DNA from: Clitopilus passeckerianus
Lineage: Eukaryota; Basidiomycota; Agaricomycetes; Agaricales; Entolomataceae
NCBI GenBank assembly: GCA_944990035.1
Contig: CALYLX010000069.1
Coordinates: forward strand, 62,001 to 126,000
Reading direction: 5' to 3'
Length of the DNA: 64,000 nucleotides
Below the pieces are notes generated by a model, which saw nothing but the letters and a program-made list of their open reading frames with translations, was not told the origin of the DNA and made no database searches. This document shows positions 23,302 to 34,104 of the stretch, piece by piece. Position 1 is the stretch's first letter. Every line of letters begins with the position of its first letter. A program made the position numbers and the translations under genes.

Positions 23302-24857
23302 TCAATCAAGCCTAGGCCCAAACAACCCAGGGCCCGGCTTCCCAGAATATTCGGGTGGCGGCGAGGGTGCGAAATCTGGAACGACTCCTGATTAGCACAC
23401 CTATTCATCTGAAGCCCATCTGAAAGCACACTTACCCCGAGACGGTTGCCAACTAGCCCAGTCATCCTCATCGTTCTGTGGAATCTCAATAGACACTCCT
23501 TCGGCCGCAGCACGGCGAGACCTCCGGCTTCCCGTGGTTGTCCTTCGCCAGGCGGGCGGTGCAACTGGGCTCGTAGGTGGAGTTATGTCGTCCACGGGTG
23601 GTGGGGGAGGCATTGGCGGCCCAGGGACATTCACATTGGATGGTTGCCAGTCTGGGTCAAATTCACCGCCAGGGTCATATTTTGATTTCATTTGCAGCAG
23701 AAAACCGAGTTCACTGAGAGGGGAAACATGAATGTCAGAGAAAGCCGCGAAAAGAAATATGGCTGCTTACGTTTGAGCCGCTGCTAGCGATTTGAGATAA
23801 TCGGAAGATTGCTCGGGTGCAGGTTGATCATATTTCTCATTCTTCTCGTCTGCATATATCTTCTCGTTAAGTGGTGGGGGGGGTGGAGGTTGGGACTTCT
23901 CGTCGGCAGGTGGTGTGACCTGTGACCGAAGCCTTAACAGCTCGCCGACTTCACTATATCATAGTCAGTCTTCCCAGGTTCGGGAGAGTAGAGGAGGATC
24001 ACATACTATTGAAGCTGGCGACGCTCTTCACGCAACTGGCCAACCTCGCCAAGGAGTACACGGACTTCCGAGGCGATGGTCTTCGAAAATTCGTCCATGT
24101 ACTATGGACAAAGTTTTAGCATTGCCTCAAGCCTAATGGGAACGGTCATACTCCTTGGACGTTGAACGGAACTTGTTCTTGGGCACTTTTTCTCATGGCT
24201 TCCAGAACTTCTTGGTAGGATTTCTGAGTGTCGGCCCGTTGGGAGTCGATGACTTGCTGTATGTATGCTGCAAGTTCTTCTCTCGACGACGGCGCAGGTT
24301 CAGGGTTGACAGTAAAAGGGGTGGGATCCCGAGCCTGGTTCTCCTGCTTGCTGAGAGAAGCACTACAGGTCAAAGAAATTGAGCATTGTCATGTGTATGG
24401 CATAGGATTCAACCTACCACTGCGACAACGTCAGCATCAATGTAATCGTTGCCTTCTGGTCGCTCAATTTCTCCCTCAACTCAACAAGCTCCTCCTTCTT
24501 GAACAACATCCACCCAATCGACCTCCACACAGCCTTCCACTTATTCCCGCCCTTTCCATTCTCCCGCTTCGCCAACGAGCTCTTGTAGCCGTCAATCCTA
24601 CCCAAGAAACTCGTCATGAGCGTCCAACACCGACTGATCGCATGCTTGATTGCATTCCGTACAGCCACATCCAATGGGTGGCGGCTGATGATTTCGTCGA
24701 GACCTCGTAGGGCCTCAGCGAGCGTATCAAGCTCAATGATAAGGTCTTGATACTCCGATGTTGCTCCCCGGCTTTCGCTCAGAGCTTGAGCAATCCGGTA
24801 TGCAAGCTGTGCAACAGCGATGATGTCGCCCACAGACCCAAAACCAACACTAGCCAT
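23302..24857 (-). CDS. Coiled-coil, proline-rich protein with a fungal STAND-type N-terminal domain
   Basis: Exons (-) 24857-24418, 24362-24152, 24101-24007, 23953-23771, 23713-23436 and 23384-23302 give 429 aa. The first 145 residues (FGSVGDIIAVAQLAYRIAQA, EYQDLIIELDTLAEALR) resemble the helical N-terminal domain found in front of STAND NTPases or ubiquitin-like domains in many mushroom proteins. The rest contains charged helices (YIQQVIDSQRADTQKSYQEV and LLGEVGQLREERRQLQ), then proline runs (PPPPPPL and PPMPPPPP) and a glycine/proline tail. No NTPase or ubiquitin-like domain follows. The helical domain is used for signalling and cell-death functions elsewhere, so a scaffold role is possible, but I do not assign one. 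It ends tail-to-tail with F-box-like 2. Confidence 0.8.
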
Positions 24858-25254
24858 TATGCAGAAATCTGACTCGTAAGAAAATGAGTCAGTGGCAGCG
24901 GACAGCAAGTGGGGGAATGTTCCAGAGAGTCAATGAGGATTGACAGCTTTTAGGCGCTTCGGCTGTAGACCTGGGCAACACCGAATGTAGATTGCAGTGT
25001 TCTTCAGTGCAGTCGAACCTGCAACGAGGTTGAGGCTGTACCAGGCGATTGATCAAGTGACATTGAAGACACCAGGTGAGCGCCTATTTCTGCACCAGCA
25101 CAGTGAGGAAAGTTCTGGCACCTTCTTGCAATGATATGAATCAAGGAGATGTCTTCTAAATTGCAGGGAGGTCTTTGCGTGAGTGTTGAAGTGGAATAAA
25201 TTATGAGTAATGTAGCGAGGACAGCGGTAATAAGGTAAATTGGGGAAACGTCTT
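24858..25254. other. Spacer upstream of the coiled-coil gene
   Basis: About 400 bases between the uS19m stop and the start of the coiled-coil gene, both on the minus strand. No gene was seen. Confidence 0.5.
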
Positions 25255-25703
25255 CTACTTGTTCTTGGTAGCCCTGTAAAACCAAAAATATCAGCAAGGA
25301 TGTGTCGTTTTGTTGGCAGACAACGCACTTGTAGCTGAACCTCTTTTTCGTATGAGCGAACTCTCCCAGTTTATGTCCAACCATGTCCTGTGTGACGGTG
25401 ACGGGTATGTAGTCCTTTCCGTTGTGCACCATGAACTTTACGCTGTGCTTCCCAGTCAGTATGTGGTTCCAGGGCCAGAATACGGGAACTTACCCAACGA
25501 AATTTGGTAGAATTGTACACGCTCTAGCGTTGGTCTCGATAGCTCTGTGGTTCGTCAGAGCTTCCTTCAAGCCGGGGAAGGCGACAAAGTAGGGACCTAT
25601 GAGGAGAGGTGGTCATAAGTCAACGTCAAAGGCCTAAGTTTGAGTTTCTTTCACCTTTCCATGCCGAACGCCCAGATTTCAGCAGCGTTAGTGTTGGCCT
25701 CAT
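25255..25703 (-). CDS. RSM19: Mitochondrial small-subunit ribosomal protein uS19m
   Basis: Four exons (-) 25703-25655, 25596-25494, 25442-25329 and 25273-25255 give 94 aa, close to the 91 aa of yeast Rsm19. The chain reads [43 protein letters not shown] and [20 protein letters not shown], ending [18 protein letters not shown] and the FSYK...TKNK tail are uS19 signatures, and the WKGP start is that of the mitochondrial form. The protein binds 16S-type rRNA in the head of the mitochondrial small subunit. The last exon has only 19 bases, so gene callers may well miss it. The gene lies head-to-head with the membrane protein at 25949, with 245 bp between the start codons. Confidence 0.95.
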
Positions 25704-25948
25704 CGTCGCGAATCGGGTCCTCACCGTCACAAGCAGCGTCCGGTCGCCCAAATGTTTTGCTTGGATCACGTGCCGAAAGCCTTATGTAAGCAATGAGTAG
25801 CCGGTGTCCGAGCCGAAAGGACCTCGGTTGTGCACGAGTGACGTCTCGGCTGCAGACCCCACGTTCCACGACCTCCAACGCTCGTCGTGCTCAAAGATTG
25901 GGCAGCAAGGTTCTCATGCTTGTACAGTTCTAGGCAACGGAGAGAAAA

Positions 25949-26964
25949 ATGAACGATCTATACGTTTTGCACTATTCCGAGCCCTTGGCTGCAACTTGGC
26001 CTGGTGCTCAGGCTGTGCCTGGCATTCGAAGGGCGCCGCAGGCTGATACTTCAGAGGCTACTTCTTTGTATACCCCGCAGACGGTCTCAGTAACGCCGAC
26101 GACGACGGGGCATCCTATATCTACCACGGATCGACCTTTCTTTCCTGATCCCGCCAGCGTGACCCCGGCTGCCACGGCCAGTTCTGATTCCGATGACAAC
26201 GATTCGCCTTCAGGCTCTCTAGCAAAAGTACGCAGCATAAACATATCTCCTCACGCCTATTCCGACTTACTGCAATCATGTAGGCTGTTCTGGAGTACGC
26301 AATTCTAGCAGTAGTGCTCGTCGTTCTAGGATGCGCAATACTCCATAGGTAAGAATCTCTATGGGACCTTCCATCCAGCAACTCATCTGAATCTCCGAAA
26401 CCCAGACTTACCAGGCTCAGACGCGCCAATCAACCTACTTCTGCATTTTTCTCCCTCTCTACACTTCGTTCCCGGGACCAAAACCTCCCTTGCTATCGCC
26501 CAAACTACCCCCGAACCCACGGTCTTCCACGTGTCGGTCTAGCCTACCCTCCACCCTCCCATTCCCATCCCATCCGCTCAAATGACATCGATGCATTTGG
26601 GCGACGACTCGGACCAGGCGGCTTCGACGATAAAGACCAATTGCCTGCATACGAACCCAATGGTGGACCTCCAAAGTATTTGGACTTGAATCCCAATGGA
26701 ACGAGAAACTCCTCATCCGATCGGTCGCCTCCTGGTGCTGTTGGTACTGTCCCACCGCCAACTGCTGCTGATCATGATAACCATGCTAGTGGTAATGGAA
26801 CAGGAGAGCAAAATCTCAGCAGTCAGCCGGCTAATGATGGTAATGATCAGGCACAGCACATCGAGCGTTCAACACCCCCTGGCCTCAGCCATCCGTCGAG
26901 CAGAGCGGATCAAGCACAAGCGGTAATCACTGATTCCGAAGACGCTGAAAGAACCCGTTCTTGA
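25949..26964 (+). CDS. Single-pass membrane protein with PPxY tail
   Basis: Exons 25949-26227, 26284-26348 and 26415-26964 give 297 aa. Residues 1-93 are Ser/Thr/Pro-rich (probably O-glycosylated and outside the cell) and lack an obvious cleavable signal peptide. The 65-base middle exon encodes one transmembrane helix (EYAILAVVLVVLGCAILH) followed by basic residues (RLRRAN), which places the C-terminus in the cytosol. The tail has DDKDQLPAYEPNGGPPKYLD; PPKY is a PPxY motif, the docking site for WW domains of Rsp5-type ubiquitin ligases. The remainder is low-complexity Asn/Gly/Ser. This architecture is common among fungal surface proteins of unknown role; ligase-driven endocytosis is an inference. 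Confidence 0.75.
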
Positions 26965-27680
26965 GTTGAACTTGGGTCTTGATTATGATAACATCACTTC
27001 TGTACTATTACTGACGTTTTTATTGAACCTCGCCTTCGACTCGGACTATTGTACTTCTTAATACTGACTATGTACTATATGTTGCCTAGCAGACACCTTC
27101 TTTTGCATTCTTAGGTCTAATCTTTTATCATCTTTAACGAACCGGCGGGTGAAACTTGCGGTTGAAGACTTCCGAGATATCGTCTGCACGCGCTCGACTC
27201 ATTGATCTTCAAGTCAGGATGGCCTGCCCTAAGTAACATTGCTTGACCCTGTTTGACATCAGAGCGCATCGAATCCCGATGCCCGATCCGATTGCACCTC
27301 TCGGTCACAAAGCCTTCGACAAACCATACTGAGTACCTGCACTGGCTTCAAAACCTATTCCATATAGAAGATAATTACTTGCTTAGGGATCTATCTTGGC
27401 CGCAGAGTGACTCTCCTCTGATTAACCTACTTGTGGCTTGCTTTGTCCCCGTCAAAGCGGTTCCTGGCCTCGACATGAGGCATCAACTAACCTGGACAAT
27501 GCACTGAGAAAGGAACATGTTCTGTGGCTCTATTGTTATTGCCTTGTATGCCACACCGGCCACAATGCATTCGATGCTTTTGAGTCGAGTCAAAGCTCTC
27601 TAGGGTACTTAGTAGACACTGGTCGCCGGCGTGAGTATTTCCACACTGGTGCTACCGACTTTCTCAAGAATCGACCACCT
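26965..27680. other. Intergenic, possible 5' exons of next gene
   Basis: About 700 bases. Frames at 27253-27507 and 27438-27680 are open but lack an ATG at their start, so they may be chance or unplaced upstream exons of the gene at 27681. Confidence 0.35.
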
Positions 27681-28693
27681 ATGGAAAACCAAAGCACTCT
27701 CGACCTCTACTATATACATCATAATAACTGCAGAGAAGAGGAAGAAGTACCCGAGCTCATGCTTCTGCAGCTCCTAGCGGATGCCTACACGGACAGCCGG
27801 GAAATCTGGAGAAGGGCCCGTGGAACTTGCAGTGTCAGCAGCTTTCTGATTCATATGTCTTGTGTTTACTAATCTGAACCAAAATCTAGACTGCCACCGA
27901 CGGCCCCAATTCTCTTCAGAGATGGATCGAGAAGTATCTTATCTATGGACGATTCTTGTCAAGGCCTGAACCACCAAAGAGGAAAATCAGTTTCGCAGTG
28001 AGTATAAGAACAATGCTGGGCGGAATTTAATCACTCACCAACGTCAATACCTTAGAATGACCCCAAGAAACCTGCCAGGTCTCCACCGAGCTCGCCAATC
28101 AAGCGATTCTTCGAACAGAAAGGATTAAGATCCCCGAAACGAAAGCTTCCTTGGAAGATGAAGGACGACAAATCTCCGGCCTTCCTGCCTTCTCGACCCG
28201 CGTTACCTCGTATAAGTCTGCCCCCATTGCAACCTCTGCGTCGTACCAGCTGTATGGAAGAGTTATCTTTTGAACGACCCGTTACTCGTCGTCGATCGTA
28301 TTCAGCACCAGCGGTATTAAGGGACTCCTCAAATATGCTTCGTCGATCTATTCTCATCCGATGCCCACAATCCCTCGATTTTCACAGCCCCGGCCGAGAT
28401 ATCCAGTCGAGGATTGCTCGCTCGTGACCCATGTATCTTTAATGAGGGTGCAAGAGCGGAACACATACTGCGGAAAGGAGGACCGACTTGTCCCTATTCG
28501 CCTCAGTAGCAGGATTACCACCGTGACAGGAGGTCGTTGGTGGACAGGTCCGATAGTAGGGATGTTCTTTGTGGCAGTCGTCACACTATTGCTTTCTGCG
28601 GTTCTCATCATTTTCCTTGGTTATCTGGTTGTGGTTTTCCTCGCTATCTTACTGGGCCATAATCTGGAGACGTTTAGTCGGACGAATGAATGA
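27681..28693 (+). CDS. Unknown protein with basic serine/proline region and hydrophobic C-terminus
   Basis: My best model joins 27681-27833, 27890-27997, 28056-28313 and 28388-28693, all in phase 0, to 274 aa. I do not recognise the family. Residues 1-50 are acidic (CREEEEVPELMLLQLL); the middle is rich in Lys/Arg/Ser/Pro (KRKISFA, KKPARSPPSSPIKRFFEQK, RRSYSAPA). The last exon carries a long hydrophobic stretch (VGMFFVAVVTLLLSAVLIIF and on to ILLG) near the end, as in a tail-anchored or hairpin membrane protein. Introns 2 and 3 look normal. The first donor (AGT|GTCAGC) is weak, so the 5' part is uncertain. Without the last intron, the frame would instead stop at 28427. Confidence 0.4.
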
Positions 28694-29065
28694 TAAGGTA
28701 GAGGCTTTAACTTAGACTTCCGCTGCTGTCCGCGAAGTTCGATTCACAACTGGCTCTGGTCGGTAAATTCCTTATAGGGTTGGCCCTTGTCGTTCGGACT
28801 TGGGGTCGGCGGGGCTCTGTACTACACAATTTGTCCGTTGACAATCGGGGCTGGAACTCCCATCCTTAATTAACTTTTGTCCGCCACTGAGCGATCGTCC
28901 ACTAATTCGGCACCGAAGCGACGACCACCGTCAGACCGCGAGCTTCCTCGATGGACTGACTGGATCTGGATGGGATAAATAGACGTCGAAGTTGTTGGTT
29001 CTTCGAATCGGTGAAGATTATCTCTTCGTTCGATCCTTTCCTGCCCAACATCTTGTTAACAGACG
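28694..29065. other. Upstream region of ICMT-like 7
   Basis: About 370 bases without a gene. GGGATAAATAG at 28972-28982, about 90 bp before the ATG, resembles the TATA-like boxes of ICMT-like 1 and 4. Confidence 0.5.
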
Positions 29066-29825
29066 ATGGATACGCTCCTGGCCAAATTACCATGCGTTTT
29101 CGCTTTTATTCTTGCAAATCACCACACTTGGACGCCGGCTAATACTTCGACGAAGACGGAGCACGTTCAAGTCGACGGACTCGCAGAACAGTGGATTCAA
29201 GTTGAACTGGTTATTTTGCCTCTGCTTAGGGTATGTGCACGAGCATTAGAAAGTTGACCTGACGCTGATCTACTATATACGACAGGCTATCTTCCATGCT
29301 CTAGGGCTAGTCGAGATACTAGCAATCGTTCTCAAATCCACCTCCCATCCACTCGCCAGCCAGCTCATGATCTTTGGGAATGTCGATGCCCTTGGAATTG
29401 AGCAATTTTCTGCACTCGGAATCGCCTTCATCCTTGCTGGAACAGCCCTCCGCGCCTGGTGCTACATCGTCATGGGGCGTTGGTACACTTTCGAGCTATC
29501 CATCCGCAAGGGCCACCAACTCATCCAACACGGACCTTATGGCGTCGTTCGGCACCCAGCATACACAGGATTGGGCCTTATTTACGTCGGCTACTTCTTT
29601 TGGTTTCTCGCACCCAGCACTTGGGTCAGGGTGTCGGGAGTTCTGGGAACAGTTCCCGGTTTCCTCGTCTTGGTTCCATTCTTCATCTTCATGATGGGTA
29701 TTTGCATTTCCCTGCTAGGCTTCCGGGCAAGGCGAGAGGATCGGGAGCTCAAAAAGGCGTTTGGAAAGGAATGGGAGGAATATGCGCGGAACGTGCCTGC
29801 TAGGGTAGTCCCCGGAATGTACTGA
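29066..29825 (+). CDS. ICMT-like membrane methyltransferase 7
   Basis: Exons 29066-29230 and 29286-29825 give 234 aa, with a 55-bp phase-0 intron after 55 codons, exactly as in ICMT-like 2. Shared features with copy 2 include WTPANTS, QWIQVEL, the insertion LMIFGNVDALG before the core, GRWYTFELSIRKGHQLI, GPYGVVRHPAYTG and REDRELKKAFGKEWEEYA, ending VVPGMY. The gene lies 17 kb from the first cluster and is followed 396 bp later by a relative of copy 3, in the same order and orientation as copies 2 and 3. Confidence 0.92.
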
Positions 29826-30220
29826 ACGATAGGTCTGGCCATCAGGATCTCATCGAGTACGACCAAATATGTTGCAATTTGACAGACAGTATGTCAGTGG
29901 TATCAAAAGCGTGTAATGAATGGAGGAAATGCAACCGATTTGGCAATGGTAATAAGATAACTTGAGGTGGCGTTCATAATTTTCAATGAAAGACTTGTGC
30001 TCGGCTCCAGTCGTGGATTGCGGAACTTGTTGCAGATCCGTCAAATTTGTCGAAGCTCTAGTCCAATTACTCGAAGTTGACACGTTTTGCGGAGTTCAAG
30101 ACTCCAAGCAAACCAGAGATATAAGATGCAGCCCGAGTTACACGTATGAATGCATTCCAAACTGTCACCCGCTCTCACATCCAAACGTCAACATATCAAC
30201 CTTCACACAACATTATCAGC

Positions 30221-30954
30221 ATGGAGCACGAGCTGAGGCTACTAATCAAAGTACCTTGCATCATCGCTGTTTGCCTCGCGTGGCAGTACACTTTCGTGCC
30301 CCCCCACACTGCCAAGAAGGACGAATGCATCCCAACGACTGCCTTTGGGTATTATTGGATCGATGCCGGTAAAGGATGGATACAACATTTGAGAATCGTA
30401 AGTCGTGACGTCCTAAATCGTGGCTTTAAGAACTCATCAAACATTGATAGGCATCCTTCTGGGCAGTCGGAATTGCTGAAATTGCTTCGATCGTCCTTGG
30501 AGGGGAAAGTAGACCATACTTGGATTTAACTCTCGCCGCCGGATTTGCGTTAAACCTCATCCTCGTTGGGAAGTGGATGAGGAAGAAATGCTATGAGGCT
30601 ATGTCTGAGAATTACACCTTCGATCTCGCGATTCGAAAGAATCACACATTGACAACTCACGGCCCCTACTCCATGGTTCGCCATCCTGGTTATACGGCGA
30701 TGATCATCCAATACATCGGCGTCGTTCTATGGTGCGCGTCGCCTGGCTCGTGGATCGCAGAATCAACTATTCCAAAGATACTCCCGGTGAGCCTGTATTT
30801 GGCTATCCTCGCCATATATGAGCTTGGAATTCTGGGTTCTTTGCTGGTTTGGAGGATACCGAGCGAGGACAAGATCCTGAGGGACAAGTTCGGAAAGGAG
30901 TGGGACGAATATGCAAAGCGAGTACCTTATGTCTTGTTTCCAGGCATTTTTTAG
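30221..30954 (+). CDS. ICMT-like membrane methyltransferase 8
   Basis: Exons 30221-30397 and 30451-30954 give 226 aa. The ATG at 30221 (MEHELRLLIKVPC) matches copy 3; an in-frame ATG at 30146 is unlikely. The second exon has SENYTFDLAIRKNHTLTTHG, GPYSMVRHPGYTA, SPGSWIAESTIPK (copy 3 has SSGSWLAESTIPR) and SEDKILRDKFGKEWDEYA, ending FPGIF. The 53-bp intron is phase 0 after 59 codons. Downstream begins the RGG-rich gene on the same strand. Confidence 0.92.
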
Positions 30955-31162
30955 TCATACGTGTACGCCATCCTCGAATACTTTGACCTATCAAAAGGGA
31001 TAAACTTGTCTAAAACGCTGAAGACTTCGAGTTAACTTCGTTCGAGGACTCGAGTACGACTGCTGACAGAGACCGAGTGATGCGATCAGGGAGCCTGCTG
31101 TGGCACGATTGTGCATTAGGGGAGGTCAAGCCCAGATTCGGAGTCGCCTTTGCACGGTAGCC

Positions 31163-32067
31163 ATGTCAGACACAGGGAAGGCTGCAACAACATCATCCGA
31201 GAAGGGCAGCACTTCCGGACAAAGCCCGGGACGTGGTCGTGGCCAGGGAAGCAGAGGCAGGAGCCGTGGAGGTCTGGGGAAATTTCTACGCGCCCGAGGG
31301 CGACGAGGAGGTGGTCGGCCAGCGGTATTCAACGAACGTCTACTTCTCGATGGCGAAGGTACTCAGGAGGACGATGAGGAAGAAGCAGCTGAGAGGGCTG
31401 CTAAGTATTCCAGGCGCCAGCTGGGATCAAACGCTGATCGTTACGCCGAGCCAGAGCCAGAGCTAGATTCCGACGGTATGTATCTCAAGGTGTCATCGAA
31501 GTTCTCAGTTTGACATCGCTTGATCACCCAGGCGAACCAATTGTTGACCCTGAGGTTGATATATCGCAGTTCTTAGAACGGCAAAAGATATCGGATATTG
31601 GGCCATCTCTCGTCCCAGAAGAAGTTGAAGACGAGGAAGATGTCGATCAATCGCTAGCACATATTTCTACCAAGCATCGCAATGTGCCTGTATCAAAGAA
31701 AGGGAAGGTGGAGAACATTGAGTGGAACAACCAGCTAGAGGATTTGCAGCGAGAAAAGGCATCGGCCGAGGCAACATGGGGTATGTTCTTTCCGACCGCA
31801 CACTAATATGGTTCTTACATCCTCACAGATCTCAAATCGCGGTTCCGTGCAAAAGCTAGCAAATTATCAAGCAAACCTGTCATAGAACTTGAAAGTAAGA
31901 AAGGTGAGTGAAGGATGTAATTATCTTTACCACCATCCCCCTCACGCCCTGAACTAGATGCTTCATTTGTGGAAGCACCTCCGCTACCTCTACCAGAGGG
32001 AGTCGAGCCACCAAAGAAAGACCCCAAGCAGCAAATGGAAGATTTCCTCGATGACCTACTTTCGTGA
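31163..32067 (+). CDS. Conserved RGG-rich protein of unknown function
   Basis: Exons 31163-31475, 31532-31780, 31829-31903 and 31958-32067 give 248 aa. Residues 15-60 are a GRGRGQGSRGRSRGG-type region, typical of RNA-binding or arginine-methylated proteins. Then come YSRRQLGSNADRY, an acidic stretch around DVDQSLAHIS and KKGKVENIEWNNQLEDLQRE, DLKSRFRAKASKLSSK, and the C-terminal MEDFLDDLLS. I recall similar proteins of unknown function in other Agaricomycetes (from memory, not searched). No catalytic domain is visible. The start is the second in-frame ATG, chosen because the first (31100) adds a basic stretch unlike the rest. It is probably nuclear or ribonucleoprotein-associated, by composition only. 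Confidence 0.75.
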
Positions 32068-32643
32068 ACTCTTCCCAATCGATAAATATTGTGGTCCGTT
32101 AATCCCATACAGGTGACCTCAGATTGTTCACGTATCTATGGATGACCGCTCATATGTTTTGTTGGACAGTGGGACGATATACTCGACTGCCGTCGAGAAA
32201 GTCCGTTGCAAAGGTGCGGGTTCTGACCTCCATATGGCAACATTTCCCACGCCAGGCAACGGCAATGAAGAACAGCGAAATTGTGAACAGCTTCTTTCAA
32301 CTGGATGGCTTGACGCGTTTTGACTCCACGGAGTTCCAAAGTTGTCGGTAACAGTACGTGTACTTGCTTTAGATGCGGTCAATCGTACCAAGTCTTGTGT
32401 GGCCAGGGGAAACCGTCTCTTTTCTCGTTCATCTGATCGACATCCTTCGACTTAGAGCGAAATTGGCAGCTTTGCTACATGACATATTCTAATTCTGGGT
32501 TGTAGACACAGATTGTAACCAATTTCTCTATATTGACTGGTTCTCATGCCCCAGATTCTGCAAGTCCCGTGAGACGATCTCTGTTAGGTTTTCTTGCTCT
32601 GAAAATATCTCTTTGAAGTTAGTTCTCATAAGAAGCGTGTCCA
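32068..32643. other. Convergent 3' region
   Basis: About 575 bases between the stop codons of the RGG-rich gene (+) and the 7-TM gene (-). Short frames near 32138-32391 have no family features. Confidence 0.5.
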
Positions 32644-34104
32644 TTAGAGTCTAGCAATAGAAATATTAGAAGGGTGGTTCGCACAAAGGGCCGGTGGTGA
32701 AGAGATACGAACGTTCGTGTAAACCCGCCCGACCGGTAGAATGAACATCCCAGATAGGTGACCCGTCCTTTTACTGACGAATACTAGTTGGAGCGAGGCT
32801 ACGTGAGCTGTGTCAAGTGAACCAAACAGACGAAATCGCTCACACATGGCGAAAGCGGAAGAGATAACGAGGATGGTTGCAAAGAGCCCTGTTTGAATAG
32901 CTTTTCTCATAAGGAGCGAGAGGATATAGTCGGTTCTTGAGCCGGTACGATGTGAACGGAATTCATAAGCCAGAGAGACTGAAGTTTACGAGGGTGAATA
33001 TGGAACTGCAAAGGGAGTGACTAGAAGCTTACCGGAAAGAAAAATGTCAATCACAGATTGGAGAAGCATCCAAGCGACATAAAGTCGTCGAGTGTGCAAG
33101 ATCAGTGTTTTCCACCTGTCCTAGGATTATCCATCTGACGTCGGCGTAGAAATTTGTGTTTGACATACGTCGGACTCGTCGCAAGAGACCTGTATAATAT
33201 TGATTATTCAACGGATATAAGAGGCAGTCAGTCATGGAAGAACGTACTGTACTCCTGCGAATAGGCCAAGAACGAGATTCAGTGAAATCAACCCTGAAAG
33301 GATGGCATAGGTGCTCCTTCGTCTGTTCAAACTGAAAAGTCTGCAGATGGTCAAGGAAGACTGATTGATAAGGAGGTAGGGAAATTCCTTACCGGCGGGC
33401 AAGAAACAATTGTACAAGAACGGATGAGAGTGTCTCCATCAACGGTGTAACAAGATATGCCCAGACGTTGACTAAATGAGAAGCATAAATGAAGGCGAGA
33501 GATATCAACCTGAAGTTCTTTCACCTTGAAGACTGGCTGGATTATTGAAGTTATCGACACTAGACGCCAAGTTAGCCACGGCGATATGCGATGCGTTCTT
33601 GCCGCTGACTCACATATAGAACCAAACCATATAAATTATACTAAATTGTGGTTGTAGCAGAATTAGTATATGTCGATGTTTGACTGAATGATTCCCGTCC
33701 GGCTCACATTGCAGAATGAGTTATGTCGATGGCGAGCAAGGCATGCACCGTGGCACTTCAGGCTTGTCAGTAATGTCATTTCTCGTCCGAAGGGGCTCGG
33801 CGGTTTACCGAACCCAGATAGCATCGTTGAAGTCTGCCCAAACATTTGTTTACGGCCTTCAACTGGAGTAGGCGAAACACGTACCTGCAGAGTAGTAACG
33901 AACGTATTGAACAGCGACATGGCCAAAAAGAAATGTGTTGACTTGAATAACATTTGAATCTGTCAGCTGTCACAGGTGTGATGAGACATACAGGTTGCAC
34001 CAATGAAGAAAGTGCCTGTCAATATCAAGTGGCTTCGAGTTAGCATTGGTAGTTAGAACGATCATAAGAATCAGGATACCTAGATCCCAGTGATACTCTG
34101 TCAT
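32644..34104 (-). CDS. Seven-TM fungal membrane protein, DUF6534-like
   Basis: Thirteen exons (-): 34104-34080, 34015-33992, 33941-33885, 33833-33809, 33755-33708, 33640-33614, 33559-33525, 33471-33393, 33340-33253, 33189-33169, 33120-33033, 32978-32844 and 32783-32644. They join to 263 aa with correct phase at every step. Six exons are under 40 bases, so gene callers will struggle. The chain shows GTFFIGATFNTFLFGHVAV, DFNDAIWVR, ATVHALLAIDITHS, TPLMETLSSVLVQLFLARR, SLNLVLGLFAG, WMLLQSVIDIF, YEFRSHRTG, RKAIQTGLFATILV and GRVYTN. This order of membrane helices, with the late RTG...IQTG and a YTN near the end, fits the DUF6534/DUF6533 group expanded in mushrooms, whose function is unknown. Confidence 0.8.
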
